Notes under the pieces: generated by a model
The model's database searches: none
The model's input: only the letters and a program-made list of their open reading frames with translations
Told to the model about the DNA's origin: nothing
Program-made: the position numbers and the translations under genes
In this document: positions 1 through 8,209 of the stretch, in pieces
Layout of the letters: each line of letters begins with the position of its first letter
Numbering within the stretch: position 1 is the stretch's first letter
From: Pseudobdellovibrionaceae bacterium
GTDB lineage: Bacteria > Bdellovibrionota > Bdellovibrionia > Bdellovibrionales > Bdellovibrionaceae
Reading direction: 5' to 3'
DNA: 64,000 nt
Assembly (NCBI GenBank): GCA_019637915.1
Contig: JAHBUV010000001.1
Coordinates: 1,768,565 to 1,832,564, forward strand

Positions 1-1
1 T

Positions 2-100
2 GGAGTGAATCCTCTGTGCGAAAAAGTATCACCGCTTTTCACAGCAGACTTTCAAGCCATTCATTTTGATTGCAAGTATTACGGGACTGAGGCTCACTAA
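2..100 (+). CDS. C-terminal fragment of an unknown protein, cut by window edge
   Basis: An open frame of 32 codons runs in from the left edge and stops with TAA at 98-100. It contains two cysteines and aromatic residues and looks like the tail of a protein, but the family cannot be told. Its position, directly before a perfect hairpin and then an integrase 3' end, repeats the layout seen at 760-2800, which is the main argument that it is real cargo of an older integrated element. Confidence 0.4.
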   Translation, partial: GVNPLCEKVSPLFTADFQAIHFDCKYYGTEAH

Positions 101-107
101 GAATAAG

Positions 108-134
108 GACGCAGCTATTTTATTAAGCTGCGTC
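108..134. terminator. Hairpin between cargo and integrase remnant
   Basis: A perfect 9-bp inverted repeat (108-116 with 126-134) with a 9-nt loop lies between the cargo stop at 100 and the integrase remnant stop at 133-135. There is no clear T-run on either strand, so termination is only likely from position. Confidence 0.45.
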
Positions 135-373
135 ACCCTGCCAATTTCAGCTTCTTAGTTTTTGCCGTATATGCCGTTGGCGTATATCGTGTATCCATCC
201 ATTCAGGTTCGGGACGTGTTGCTGGAAAATTTAAAATTTCTGTTAAAGCTTCTTCTTGCTCTTTGCTCAATACCGGAATTTTTTTGTAACTCAATCGGAC
301 GCCACTTTTATTAACTGTTGAGAAGACAGGCGATTTGTAGAATAATATTATTATGCCAAACTTCAGAAAAAAT
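133..373 (-). pseudogene. Remnant of a tyrosine integrase, internally deleted 3' end (copy 1)
   Basis: Read on the minus strand, this stretch translates without a stop into a protein tail ending KKLKLAG. The upstream part (IPVLSKEQEEAL, then PEPEWMD) matches the intact integrase at 4242-5516 (IPVLCSEQ, then PHPKWVH). It then jumps straight to a TPTAYT tail shared with copy 2. The segment holding the catalytic H-x-x-R and H/Y residues is therefore deleted and the product cannot be active. The 5' end is lost where the next cargo gene begins at 353. Confidence 0.75.
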
Positions 374-772
374 ATCTTTTTAGGTCTTATATTTTTACTA
401 TGCGGAATTAGCTCGGCGTGGGCAAAGCCTTCTCAAAGCGAAATTGCATTTCAAAATAGCTCCATTCATTTTCAAGCTACGAAAACAAAATCTAAGTTTA
501 CCTTTTCGGATAACTTAGGTCCTCGTAGCCTTGAAATTAAAAAATGTAATCGCAAAGTGGTTGAAGATTTTTGGCAAGGCCTTGTGAAGTCAGTAAACTC
601 ATTGCAGGGTTCGGGCATCAAGGAAAGACTGCCCTCTTCAAACGCATGGGTTAAATTTGAAGGTGTTAAATTTCAAGTTCTTGATTTTGAACCCGCCATC
701 CATGTTTTCAATAAAGCACCCAACAATTCTCAAGTTTTATTTTCTGAAAGCAGACGATTATGCAAAAAATAA
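353..772 (+). CDS. Secreted protein of unknown function
   Basis: A 139-residue protein with a clear N-terminal signal peptide (basic start, hydrophobic core about residues 8-22, cleavage after SSAWA). The mature part is lysine- and serine-rich with two cysteines near residues 64 and 137. No family is recognised. Its 3' end overlaps the next secreted gene by 13 bp, so the two are probably translated together. The gene is AT-rich and lies between two integrase remnants, which marks it as horizontally acquired cargo. Confidence 0.7.
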   Translation: MPNFRKNIFLGLIFLLCGISSAWAKPSQSEIAFQNSSIHFQATKTKSKFTFSDNLGPRSLEIKKCNRKVVEDFWQGLVKSVNSLQGSGIKERLPSSNAWVKFEGVKFQVLDFEPAIHVFNKAPNNSQVLFSESRRLCKK

Positions 773-2688
773 TCTTTGTTTTCGCAATTGCTTTAACGGC
801 TTCGTTCGCATCGGCTGATATTGGGAAAAATATTGAGGAGATTAATAAAGCCGTAAAAAATGCAGGGAATCAGCCAGAAAAATGCACAACATGCTACGTG
901 GCTGCGGCAGGAATTGCATCCGACAACACGGGCTCTCTGATGAGAAGTTGCGTTGAAAACATCTGTTCAAAGAAAGAATTTTCTCTCGCCGAGACACTGA
1001 ACAAAATTTACGATGGTACAACAAAACCCAACACCACTTACGATAATGAAATCCAACCTATCATCAACGCAATGGCGAAGGAAGATGCTAACGATAAAGT
1101 GACCAGAGGAAAGACATATGAGGAATGGTTAAAAAACCCGCCTGACTTAAAAAAACCAGGAGCCATACGAGTTTTTAATATGTTCACCGTTCTCAATAGT
1201 TTCTCTAAATTTCAGTTCAAGGCTGAGAACGGCAAAGCGGTTATTGATGTTTCCAAATCAAGAAGTGCGTTTCCTGACATCTCTGATGAAGAGTTTAATA
1301 AGCGCGTACAAATTGGTGGAAAAGTTCTGAGTGCCCTCATGGATAAGGCAATTACGGAAACAGACCCAGCGAGGGTTCAGCTTGTCTATGGAAGCGGATT
1401 TAAGGCAAGGGTTGATTCGGTTATAGGCTCGTTTACGGATAAGCAGAAACAAATTGAAGCTGACCCAGAATTAAATTTTTTAACGAAGCTTCAATCATTT
1501 AAAGAAATGGCCTCTGGAGAAAAGATAAAACAGCAGTTTGAAAATACTGAACAGATAAATCCGGATGCTATTAGCAACTTGAATCAAGCCAACGCAGTTC
1601 TAAATTTATTCGTGGCTATTTCTAAAGACCCCGATTTCAAGAAGATGCTTGATTCAGCTCCAATTGATATGAAAAAGGCAATTGCTACATTAGGAACGCA
1701 GAAAATCCTGAAGGACCGAGAGCAACAGCAACAAGGGGTCTTAACTGGACAAACAGCATTATCCGCAAAGTGCCGAACGGCTTTTGAAACTGCCCAGCAG
1801 GTCTTACCATCTCAAAAAGATTTGGATTTATTTAAAACAAAAGTTGATGGATTAAAAAACAATTTTTTGGATAAGACAAAATCCTTAATGTGTGAATCCG
1901 CATCCAAGAATTATCAATCTCAGGTATCGTCTTGGTCAGCAAATTTTCCACTTACAAAAGAGCAGTATCTTGCCAACATGAAAGCAAGTTTAAATCGTGG
2001 TCTTTCAGAGGCAAAAAAGTGGAAACAACAATACGAAGAAATTGATAAGTCACCGGATAAAGATACGATTTATGCTATTGGAGTAGCAACTTTAAAAGCC
2101 GACTATAATGCTGTGACTTCCTCTTCCGATGACGTTTGCGACAATCTAATGACAAATATTGTTCCAGACGCCACTAGCTATTTTAGTAATAGCTTTGTCA
2201 CTGGTCCTATGACAATTAAACATAAAGATGCTGGCGGAATTTGCTATCATGAAATGGGCCATAAATTATTTCATTTCATGAAGTATCAAAACAACTGCGG
2301 AGACAAATCGCAATTTGATAAAATTCGCGCTTGCTTGCTTTCACTTCATACAGAATTGTCCACTGAAGAATTGCTCTTAGAAACCAGCAAAAAAGCTTTT
2401 GGTGGTGATACGTTATACGAGTCAGAGGATTGGGCAGATTTAATTTCTGGTTTAGTGGAGGATAAGGCCAGCAATTTTGCCTGCTTATTTGCCCAAAAGC
2501 TGAAAGACGAGGACTACAAGCAGTTATCTTTGAAAAATTCTGACAGTTCTGACTCACATTCAACCGACCTCTTCCGATTACTCCACTTGAATTTTTTGAA
2601 AACTGGAAAAACGCCAGCGCAATGCGACCAGGCTCTTTCTGCGCGTGGGGAAAAGGCAAACTTTAAAAATTGCCTTCAACCGCAGTAA
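760..2688 (+). CDS. Predicted secreted zinc metalloprotease (HExxH)
   Basis: A 642-residue protein with a signal peptide cleaved near residue 19 (FASA). Residues 497-501 read HEMGH, the zinc-binding and catalytic motif of zincins, and E556 in an E-D-W-A-D context about 55 residues later is a candidate third zinc ligand, as in gluzincins. The roughly 480 residues before the motif are helical and charged with no recognised domain and could be a prodomain or targeting region. Several cysteines suggest disulfides outside the cytoplasm. It overlaps the 353-772 gene and is followed by a hairpin. Proteolytic activity is inferred from the motif only. Confidence 0.7.
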   Translation: MQKIIFVFAIALTASFASADIGKNIEEINKAVKNAGNQPEKCTTCYVAAAGIASDNTGSLMRSCVENICSKKEFSLAETLNKIYDGTTKPNTTYDNEIQPIINAMAKEDANDKVTRGKTYEEWLKNPPDLKKPGAIRVFNMFTVLNSFSKFQFKAENGKAVIDVSKSRSAFPDISDEEFNKRVQIGGKVLSALMDKAITETDPARVQLVYGSGFKARVDSVIGSFTDKQKQIEADPELNFLTKLQSFKEMASGEKIKQQFENTEQINPDAISNLNQANAVLNLFVAISKDPDFKKMLDSAPIDMKKAIATLGTQKILKDREQQQQGVLTGQTALSAKCRTAFETAQQVLPSQKDLDLFKTKVDGLKNNFLDKTKSLMCESASKNYQSQVSSWSANFPLTKEQYLANMKASLNRGLSEAKKWKQQYEEIDKSPDKDTIYAIGVATLKADYNAVTSSSDDVCDNLMTNIVPDATSYFSNSFVTGPMTIKHKDAGGICYHEMGHKLFHFMKYQNNCGDKSQFDKIRACLLSLHTELSTEELLLETSKKAFGGDTLYESEDWADLISGLVEDKASNFACLFAQKLKDEDYKQLSLKNSDSSDSHSTDLFRLLHLNFLKTGKTPAQCDQALSARGEKANFKNCLQPQ

Positions 2689-2700
2689 GTATTTTGGATA

Positions 2701-2723
2701 AAGGCCCATAGCTTAAGGGCCTT
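2701..2723. terminator. Hairpin after the metalloprotease gene
   Basis: A 7-bp inverted repeat (2701-2707 with 2717-2723) sits 13 bp after the stop of the metalloprotease and 10 bp before the stop of the converging integrase remnant, followed by an AT-rich run on the plus strand. The layout mirrors the hairpin at 108-134. Confidence 0.5.
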
Positions 2724-2732
2724 AAATTAATA

Positions 2733-3021
2733 TTACCCTGCTAATTTCGGCTTCTTACCTTTTTCAGTATAGGCCGTTGGCGTGTAGTGAAGATTCTCTT
2801 TGTCTTTGTAATGGTTGTATGACGTAGAAACTGAAGTATGTTCCAGATAAACAGAAATGTTTTCCAGCTTCTGGTTGTAGTCAGGGCTTAGCATCAAATC
2901 AATGTAGCCCTTACGTCCAGAATAGCAGTCAAACTTATGTCATTCAGGTTTATATTTTTTACTTTTGATTCGTAAATGCTTATCCATCCACTCAGGGTCA
3001 TGCCCTGCGCGGGAGTTGCGT
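2733..3021 (-). pseudogene. 3' remnant of a tyrosine integrase (copy 2), interrupted by stop and IS
   Basis: The minus strand encodes a tail homologous to the intact integrase at 4242-5516: PEWMD, KFDCYSGRKG (the Y/H-x-x-R region), YLEHTSVST-YNHYK (the H and nucleophile-tyrosine region), ending KPKLAG. One in-frame TGA falls between KYKPE and HKFDC, and an IS481-family element begins at about 3022, so the 5' two thirds are missing. No continuation is visible on the other side of the insertion sequence. Confidence 0.85.
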
Positions 3022-4184
3022 TGACATGACTCTCTCGGTCAACGCTTTTTAATGAACTAATTCTGTCGGCGTCACCTCCGTTTTGTCGATCACGTATTTT
3101 TTGTAGAGCTCATAGCCGGCGTCCCAGGTCTGTTTCGGCGTCCGCCCCAAGCAACGCTTGCCTTGATTCGTCCGCTCCTCATTGTACCGCCTCATAAACA
3201 CATCCAGATCGGCCTGGATCTGCTCGAGCGACGTATAGAGGGTCTTTCGGAAGGCAACCGCGTAGAACTCGTCCTGGATCGTCTGGTTGAGCCGCTCGGT
3301 CGAACCATTCGTCTGCGGATGGTAGGCCTTGGTCCGAGAGTGTTCGATGTCGTTTAAGTGCAAGAACAGTTGGTACGGATGCTGCTCGACCTTGCCCGAG
3401 TATTCGGTCCCGCGGTCCGTGAGAACCCGCAAAAGGCGCACCTGCTCAGCATCGAAAAATGGCAGAACCTTATCGTTCAGAAAGTCGGCCGCCGTGATCG
3501 CGGTTTTGTCCGTGTACAACTTCGCAAAACCCACATTCGAGTAGGTGTCGATCCCAGTCTGCTGATAGATCTTTCCCACTCCCTTGATGTAGCCCACGTA
3601 GTACGTGTCCTGTCCGAACAAAAATCCTGGGTGAAAAGTCTTGATCTCACCATGTGCTTGCTTTTCTTCTTTCGCCGTCTCAAGAGCTGTAACCTGTGAC
3701 TCAGTCAAAATCCTCCCGCTCTCGGCGGCAAACTTTTCCAGGCGCTGCAAACGCTTGGATTTGCGCAAAAGATCATGCCTTGCCCAGACGCCTCGCACTC
3801 CGCCGTCGCTCACGTTGATGCCGAGGATTTTCAGCTCATTCGACGCACGTCTTTGGCCATGCGTCGGGAACTCCAGACTGTAATCCAAAATCTTTTGCTC
3901 GATCTCGGGGCTCAGTCGATTGGCGGTGCGCGGGGCTCTCCTCGACTTCTCTAAAAGCCCATCAAGGCCGTCTTCTTGAATTGCTGTTTTGATGTCGTAG
4001 AAGTGTTGGCGGGAAACACCTAAATTCCGGCAGGCCTCAGAAATGTTCCCGAGCTTCGCGGCAAGCTCGACAATACTCATTTTTCGTTTCAAAATATATT
4101 GCTGTTGGGTCATGGGACTCTTCTTTCTTCAGTTAAAGTTTTAGTGTGGTAACCAAATCTTTAACCGAGAGAGTCCCTGGCTCA
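3022..4184 (-). mobile_element. IS481-family insertion sequence
   Basis: A single transposase gene fills the element. Imperfect inverted ends are visible: the left end (3022-3042) and the reverse complement of the right end (4163-4184) share GACTCTCTCGGT and both start TGA. I could not identify a convincing target duplication, so the outer borders may be off by a few bases. It is inserted in or beside the integrase remnant of copy 2. Confidence 0.8.
3049..4113 (-). CDS. IS481-family transposase
   Basis: A 354-residue DDE transposase. The N-terminal third holds a helix-turn-helix (about residues 12-40, LGNISEACRNLGVSRQ) and the C-terminal part is an rve/RNase H-fold catalytic domain. The acidic triad is visible in FGQDTYYVG, LTDRGTEY and NGSTERLNQT, followed by the YNEERTNQGK signature typical of this family. 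The length is normal and the frame intact, so it may be functional. It catalyses cut-and-paste or copy movement of its own IS. Confidence 0.92.
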   Translation of the reverse strand: MTQQQYILKRKMSIVELAAKLGNISEACRNLGVSRQHFYDIKTAIQEDGLDGLLEKSRRAPRTANRLSPEIEQKILDYSLEFPTHGQRRASNELKILGINVSDGGVRGVWARHDLLRKSKRLQRLEKFAAESGRILTESQVTALETAKEEKQAHGEIKTFHPGFLFGQDTYYVGYIKGVGKIYQQTGIDTYSNVGFAKLYTDKTAITAADFLNDKVLPFFDAEQVRLLRVLTDRGTEYSGKVEQHPYQLFLHLNDIEHSRTKAYHPQTNGSTERLNQTIQDEFYAVAFRKTLYTSLEQIQADLDVFMRRYNEERTNQGKRCLGRTPKQTWDAGYELYKKYVIDKTEVTPTELVH

Positions 4185-4241
4185 ATGCTTACGCACTACC
4201 CAGACCTTGGTATTGTAAACGCAATTCAAACGCGGGCCAGA

Positions 4242-5516
4242 TTACCCAACCGACTTGAGCTTTGTTTTCTTTGTATAATCTGTATCGTCAAAAAACGCCT
4301 TCGTTCTGTTCTTATAGTGCTTCCAGGTTGTTTCGATAGAACGATGACCAAGGAATAGGGCACAATTTTCGAGAATCTGCCCCAGCTTTTCCAACCAATA
4401 GTCAGTTGCCCCTTTTCGTGGACTATAACAGTCGTATTTTTCGTGGCGTTTATATTTTTTCTTAGAATCTTTTGCCATTTTATGAACCCATTTCGGGTGC
4501 GGTCGCTTCATCAAGCCCGTTTTAATTTTCTCCAAACAATCTGCCTGTTCAGAGCATAGGACGGGAATACGTTTTAGCTTCTCTCTGTCTGAACTATCGA
4601 AGACGGTTTTTGTTTGCTCGACGAGTAAAATTTCAGCCCCATTTTCAAAGTAGGTCTCAACATTGCCAACGATGCGGTCAAGTTCCGAAGGTCGAAGACC
4701 AAAGCGGTAAGCACTTTCAATCCAGTTAAACCAGAAAATCTCTTTTTCATTTTTAGGGTCGATGTTGCCCTTGATTCTCTTCAAGGCTTCTTCATCAATA
4801 GGAAGTGCCGCTGTTCTTACACCCTCGGTCTTAAAAGAATGAGCCTGAGCAATGGCGTTTCTGTCATTGGCTCTAAGACCTTCGACTTTTTCAAAGTATG
4901 TTCCCGTCTGTTTGGCGTAGAACTTTCCCCACCAGTTCAACATATAGATAATATCCATACAGTAGGAAACGGAGAATTGACGTTTCTTGAAGTAGTTTGT
5001 GATTTTCCCCATTTCGTCGGTGTATTGGCTAGGCATGACTTTAACGGTCTTTGAAACCATCTCTTGAACGACGGTGAAGACACCCAACATTCTTACCTTG
5101 TAGCGATGAGTGGCATTGAGCTCATCGATTTTCTCATTGAACTTTTTGACGAGAAGGGGAGGAAAAAGAGTTTGGTTTATTCCGACTAACTTATCAGAGC
5201 GTTTGAGTGCCAACATTTGGCTGCGAACCTCAGTGTTTTCACTCTTACGGAGAAAATTATATTTCTTAATTTCATCTCGGGCTTGCTGAACATTCATTTC
5301 GGGACGAAGACCGAATTTATAATAAAGAGCCTTTGAGATTGTTTCTTGTGAGCGTTCACCGCCCTCATAACTTTCAAGAAGAAGGGACCAAGTGCCCGAG
5401 GAATTTTTCTTGATGTAATAGCTGCCAAGACTGCGGCGAGAAGTTTCGTCTTTTGGATTATTGAGACTGAAATCGAGATCTTTTTTTGAAACTGTCGGCT
5501 TTTTCTTTCGGGCCAT
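4242..5516 (-). CDS. Tyrosine-type site-specific integrase beside tRNA-Asn
   Basis: A 424-residue integrase. The C-terminal catalytic domain shows the arginine in FGLRPSEL, the Y-x-x-R block CYSPRKG, and LGHRSIETTWKHY carrying the histidine and the tyrosine nucleophile. The start at 5516 is preferred over an upstream in-frame ATG at 5603 because AGGAG precedes it by about 8 bases. It is transcribed away from tRNA-Asn, whose 3' end is 120 bp upstream, the usual placement for an integrase that uses the tRNA as attachment site. Two truncated relatives lie further left. Confidence 0.88.
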   Translation of the reverse strand: MARKKKPTVSKKDLDFSLNNPKDETSRRSLGSYYIKKNSSGTWSLLLESYEGGERSQETISKALYYKFGLRPEMNVQQARDEIKKYNFLRKSENTEVRSQMLALKRSDKLVGINQTLFPPLLVKKFNEKIDELNATHRYKVRMLGVFTVVQEMVSKTVKVMPSQYTDEMGKITNYFKKRQFSVSYCMDIIYMLNWWGKFYAKQTGTYFEKVEGLRANDRNAIAQAHSFKTEGVRTAALPIDEEALKRIKGNIDPKNEKEIFWFNWIESAYRFGLRPSELDRIVGNVETYFENGAEILLVEQTKTVFDSSDREKLKRIPVLCSEQADCLEKIKTGLMKRPHPKWVHKMAKDSKKKYKRHEKYDCYSPRKGATDYWLEKLGQILENCALFLGHRSIETTWKHYKNRTKAFFDDTDYTKKTKLKSVG

Positions 5517-5635
5517 CTTTCGCTCCTGTTTTCGTTTCGGTTGAAACGAGAAGGAACTTGATAAAAACCCCCGACTTCCCCTACTGGGAAATCCCCGACC
5601 CAAATGACCTAAGTTGTTGATTATATTAGATAAAA

Positions 5636-5711
5636 TGGCTCAGGAGGAGGGGCTCGAACCCCCGACCCAGCGGTTAACAGCCGCTTGCTCTACCGACTGA
5701 GCTACTCCTGA
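5636..5711 (-). tRNA. tRNA-Asn (GTT)
   Basis: The minus strand folds into a full cloverleaf with a 7-bp acceptor stem, a T-loop GGTTCGAGCCC, anticodon loop CTGTTAACC with anticodon GTT, and an encoded CCA (5636-5638). It borders the AT-rich island on its 3' side. Confidence 0.95.
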
Positions 5712-5756
5712 GCAACACAGACAGATGGGCAAAGTAATCGGAGCTTGGGGCGACTG

Positions 5757-6194
5757 TCAAGGCTGGCTATGGGCTTTTACGGCCTTCTCGAGATTCGAAG
5801 ATCGAAAAGGCAAGCCTTGGACGCGGAAAAGCCCGCGTTCGGCGTCGGTTTCGAGTTCAATGGTGCTGCCGTCGGTGCCGGTGACCCTTAAAAGTGGAAC
5901 AAAGACGGCCACTTTGACCAGATCCGCCTCCACCGGTTCCATTTCGACGACGCAGAATTGACGGCGGACGCCGGCGTCTTCAATCAGCCGTTCCGGGTTC
6001 AATAAACGCACTTCTTGCACATTTTTTGGGCACCATGCCCAGGCCGAATCGGGCGGAAACATTCCCTCCAGAACCCGGCGGAAGCCGTCAGAACGCATCT
6101 GGCTCCCCAGCCAGATCACCGCGCCCAGGGCGGATAAAAGAATCAGTGTCTTGACGATCAGGCTCATGGGATCGGACTTTTTGGATGTGCTCAT
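5757..6194 (-). CDS. Single-pass membrane protein of unknown function
   Basis: A 145-residue protein with one predicted membrane helix near the N-terminus (about residues 12-29), followed by a soluble domain of about 115 residues that contains two cysteines. The N-terminus is short and basic, so the bulk is expected in the periplasm. No family is recognised. It is divergent from the cytochrome-like gene at 6295 and its 3' end is 45 bp from tRNA-Asn. Confidence 0.65.
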   Translation of the reverse strand: MSTSKKSDPMSLIVKTLILLSALGAVIWLGSQMRSDGFRRVLEGMFPPDSAWAWCPKNVQEVRLLNPERLIEDAGVRRQFCVVEMEPVEADLVKVAVFVPLLRVTGTDGSTIELETDAERGLFRVQGLPFRSSNLEKAVKAHSQP

Positions 6195-6294
6195 AATCTT
6201 TATTCAACTGCATTTCAGTTGAGGGATTCAAATTGAATCTTGCTGTCACGATCAGTACTTCCATTCCATCATTGTTCCACAATCAAGGATCTCT

Positions 6295-7410
6295 ATGCTT
6301 TCAGCCCTGCTGGCCTTGCTTTCGTCTTTTTCCTTCGCCGCTTGGGATCTGAATGATCTCTCGATCTTGATGCCTTTGCCCGCCAACGGCGAAGAGCAGT
6401 TGATGCTGCATGCCCGAAGCCCGGGGCAAGGCGGGGTCTTGATGCCGCCGCCGGTGTACGAAGCCCTGCCGGGCATCGTGGTCGGGGGCGATAAGCAAGC
6501 CATTTACGAGCGTTTCCTGAAAGTCGTCGCCGTGCGCATCGATCCCTGCTTCGCGGAAGGCACGGCCCCGCGCAATTGCCTGCGCCAGATCCGCCTGGTG
6601 TGGCAGCCGCTCAAGGCCGCGCCGAACGGCTGGTCCACCCACGACGCCGCCATCCACACGTTCCATGTCCTGGACGAAAACCAATGGTCGTCCCTGCTGA
6701 CCTCGCTGCGTGAGCTGAAGACCAAAGGATTCCTGGCCACGGGCCTGCCCCTGCAAGTGCACCCCGTGCTGCGCGCCCAAGGCTACCGCGGCCCCTACTG
6801 GAAAGAACTCAGCCGCTTGCTGCTGTCTTTCTGCGGACCACAAAATTTATGGCGAGCCACCGCCATGACCGTGAACCCCATGGGCAACGTGTGGGTTTTC
6901 ACGGGCTTCAACGTGAACCAGGGCCAACTGCAACGCATTCAGATCGCGCGCCTGCAAAGACCCGCGCAGTCGGTGTTCGTGAACATCCGCGACGTGAGCG
7001 AATTCATCATGGACATCTCCCCGGCGCCCGAAAATGAAATCCCGCTGCTCACCCTCGTGCGCGATTCCAAGACCGCCCAGAAGGTGAAGCCCGAGGCGGA
7101 AATCGCCGAGGCCGTCCGGCGCGCCGTGATCTTCGAAAACCCGCGACTGCACAATCCCGGAACCCTGGACTGCGCGAGCTGCCATATCGCCCGCAACGTC
7201 GGGCTGTGGGCGCAGGAACGCTACCCCCGCTGGTCATGGAATCAGCTGTTCGGGAAAGAACTCTATCGGGGCCCCGGCCAGCTCAGCAACACCACCCGGC
7301 AAAACCGCCGCGTCGATGCCCTGCGGGCCTTCGGTTATTTCGAAAAGGACCCCATCATTTCGCAGCGGGTGATCAACGAAAGCTCCGCCTCGCTGTCCGT
7401 GGTGAAATAG
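6295..7410 (+). CDS. Secreted protein with one CxxCH haem-binding motif
   Basis: A 371-residue protein with a short signal peptide (cleavage near residue 15) and an AAGGA-type ribosome site just upstream. Residues 293-297 read CASCH, the covalent haem c attachment motif, late in the chain. The preceding 290 residues are not a known cytochrome fold that I recognise. A periplasmic or surface electron-transfer role is therefore inferred, and a structural zinc-type use of the cysteines cannot be excluded. It ends about 50 bp before the Mn riboswitch region and appears to be a separate unit. Confidence 0.65.
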   Translation: MLSALLALLSSFSFAAWDLNDLSILMPLPANGEEQLMLHARSPGQGGVLMPPPVYEALPGIVVGGDKQAIYERFLKVVAVRIDPCFAEGTAPRNCLRQIRLVWQPLKAAPNGWSTHDAAIHTFHVLDENQWSSLLTSLRELKTKGFLATGLPLQVHPVLRAQGYRGPYWKELSRLLLSFCGPQNLWRATAMTVNPMGNVWVFTGFNVNQGQLQRIQIARLQRPAQSVFVNIRDVSEFIMDISPAPENEIPLLTLVRDSKTAQKVKPEAEIAEAVRRAVIFENPRLHNPGTLDCASCHIARNVGLWAQERYPRWSWNQLFGKELYRGPGQLSNTTRQNRRVDALRAFGYFEKDPIISQRVINESSASLSVVK

Positions 7411-7462
7411 ACCTTTTCACTTGCCTTTCATTGAGCGATCGCCGATTCTTTCCCCGAGTTCA

Positions 7463-7637
7463 TGTTAGGGAGTAGCCACTCTCTGTGAGAAGTCGACATA
7501 CTGGGCTTTAAAGCCCCGGCTTCTGAGCGACGAACCTTCGTCGTTGGCGAGACTAACACGGCATTAAGGCCGTGGAGTATTCGCCGATCGAACCCTCTCC
7601 ACGGAAAATTTGAAGTTTGTTGCGGGGGTTTCCGTGG
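7463..7637 (+). promoter_or_regulatory. Manganese riboswitch (yybP-ykoY type) with switching leader
   Basis: The aptamer is closed by P1 (TGTTAG 7463-7468 with CTAACA 7553-7558). Conserved elements GGGAGTAG, CGACATAC and GGCGAGAC fit the yybP-ykoY class, known to sense Mn2+. Downstream three overlapping helices are possible: 7557-7562 with 7569-7574, 7570-7577 with 7597-7604 (8 bp), and 7598-7604 with 7632-7638 (7 bp), the last covering the GTG start of the transporter. Mn-stabilised P1 competes with the first helix, which would favour the second and expose the start. The fold is my reading and has not been computed. Confidence 0.85.
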
Positions 7638-8206
7638 ATGCCTTGATCAATTCGACTTTACTGGTCTTCGTCAGTGAGATGGGGGACAAAACCCAGCTCC
7701 TCGCCCTGATGCTGGCGTGCTGTTTCCCAGGGCGCGGGTGGGCCATCATGGGCGGGATTTTCGTCGCCACCTTGCTGAATCACGCCCTCGCCTCAGGCCT
7801 GGGCAACTGGCTGGCCCTCGTGATCCCGGCGCAAGTGATGACGTGGATTTTGGCCGCCACCTTCTTTGGCTTCGCGGTGTGGGTGCTGATTCCCGACAAG
7901 GACGGCACGGGCGGCCTGCCCCTTCAGAAAGGCGCCTTCCTCACCACCGCCATCACTTTTTTCATCGCCGAAATGGGGGACAAAACCCAGCTCGCCACGG
8001 TCGCGCTCGGGGCGAAATACTCCGATTTCGCCATGGTCACCCTGGGTTCCACCCTGGGGATGATGGCTTCCAACGGACTGGCCGTGGCCTTCGGGCCGCG
8101 CCTGATGAAACGCCTGCCGATGAAATGGGTCCGAATCGCGGCGAGTTTATTGTTCGTCGCGTTCGGATTGGGCGTTTTGCTGGGACTGCACCAAAACCTG
8201 AATTGA
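7634..8206 (+). CDS. TMEM165/GDT1 (UPF0016) family cation exporter, probably Mn2+
   Basis: A 190-residue polytopic inner-membrane protein. Two family signatures EMGDKTQL occur near residues 15 and 117, as expected for two inverted repeats of three helices. Bacterial members such as MneA export manganese, and the Mn riboswitch directly upstream supports that substrate. The GTG at 7634 is chosen over the TTG at 7610 because a GGGGG stretch lies 5 bases before it, the family usually begins with M/V-D-A-L just before the first motif, and the riboswitch helices can cover precisely this codon. Confidence 0.9.
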   Translation: MDALINSTLLVFVSEMGDKTQLLALMLACCFPGRGWAIMGGIFVATLLNHALASGLGNWLALVIPAQVMTWILAATFFGFAVWVLIPDKDGTGGLPLQKGAFLTTAITFFIAEMGDKTQLATVALGAKYSDFAMVTLGSTLGMMASNGLAVAFGPRLMKRLPMKWVRIAASLLFVAFGLGVLLGLHQNLN

Positions 8207-8209
8207 CGC

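Noticed and set aside
5575-5600. A tRNA-Asn 3' end duplicate (CCCCGACCC) as att site
   Set aside because: The match to the tRNA T-arm is only 9-10 bases and in the wrong place relative to the tRNA 3' end, so it could be chance.
7610-7633. TTG at 7610 as start of the UPF0016 transporter
   Set aside because: The family N-terminus, the GGGGG site and the riboswitch pairing all favour GTG at 7634.
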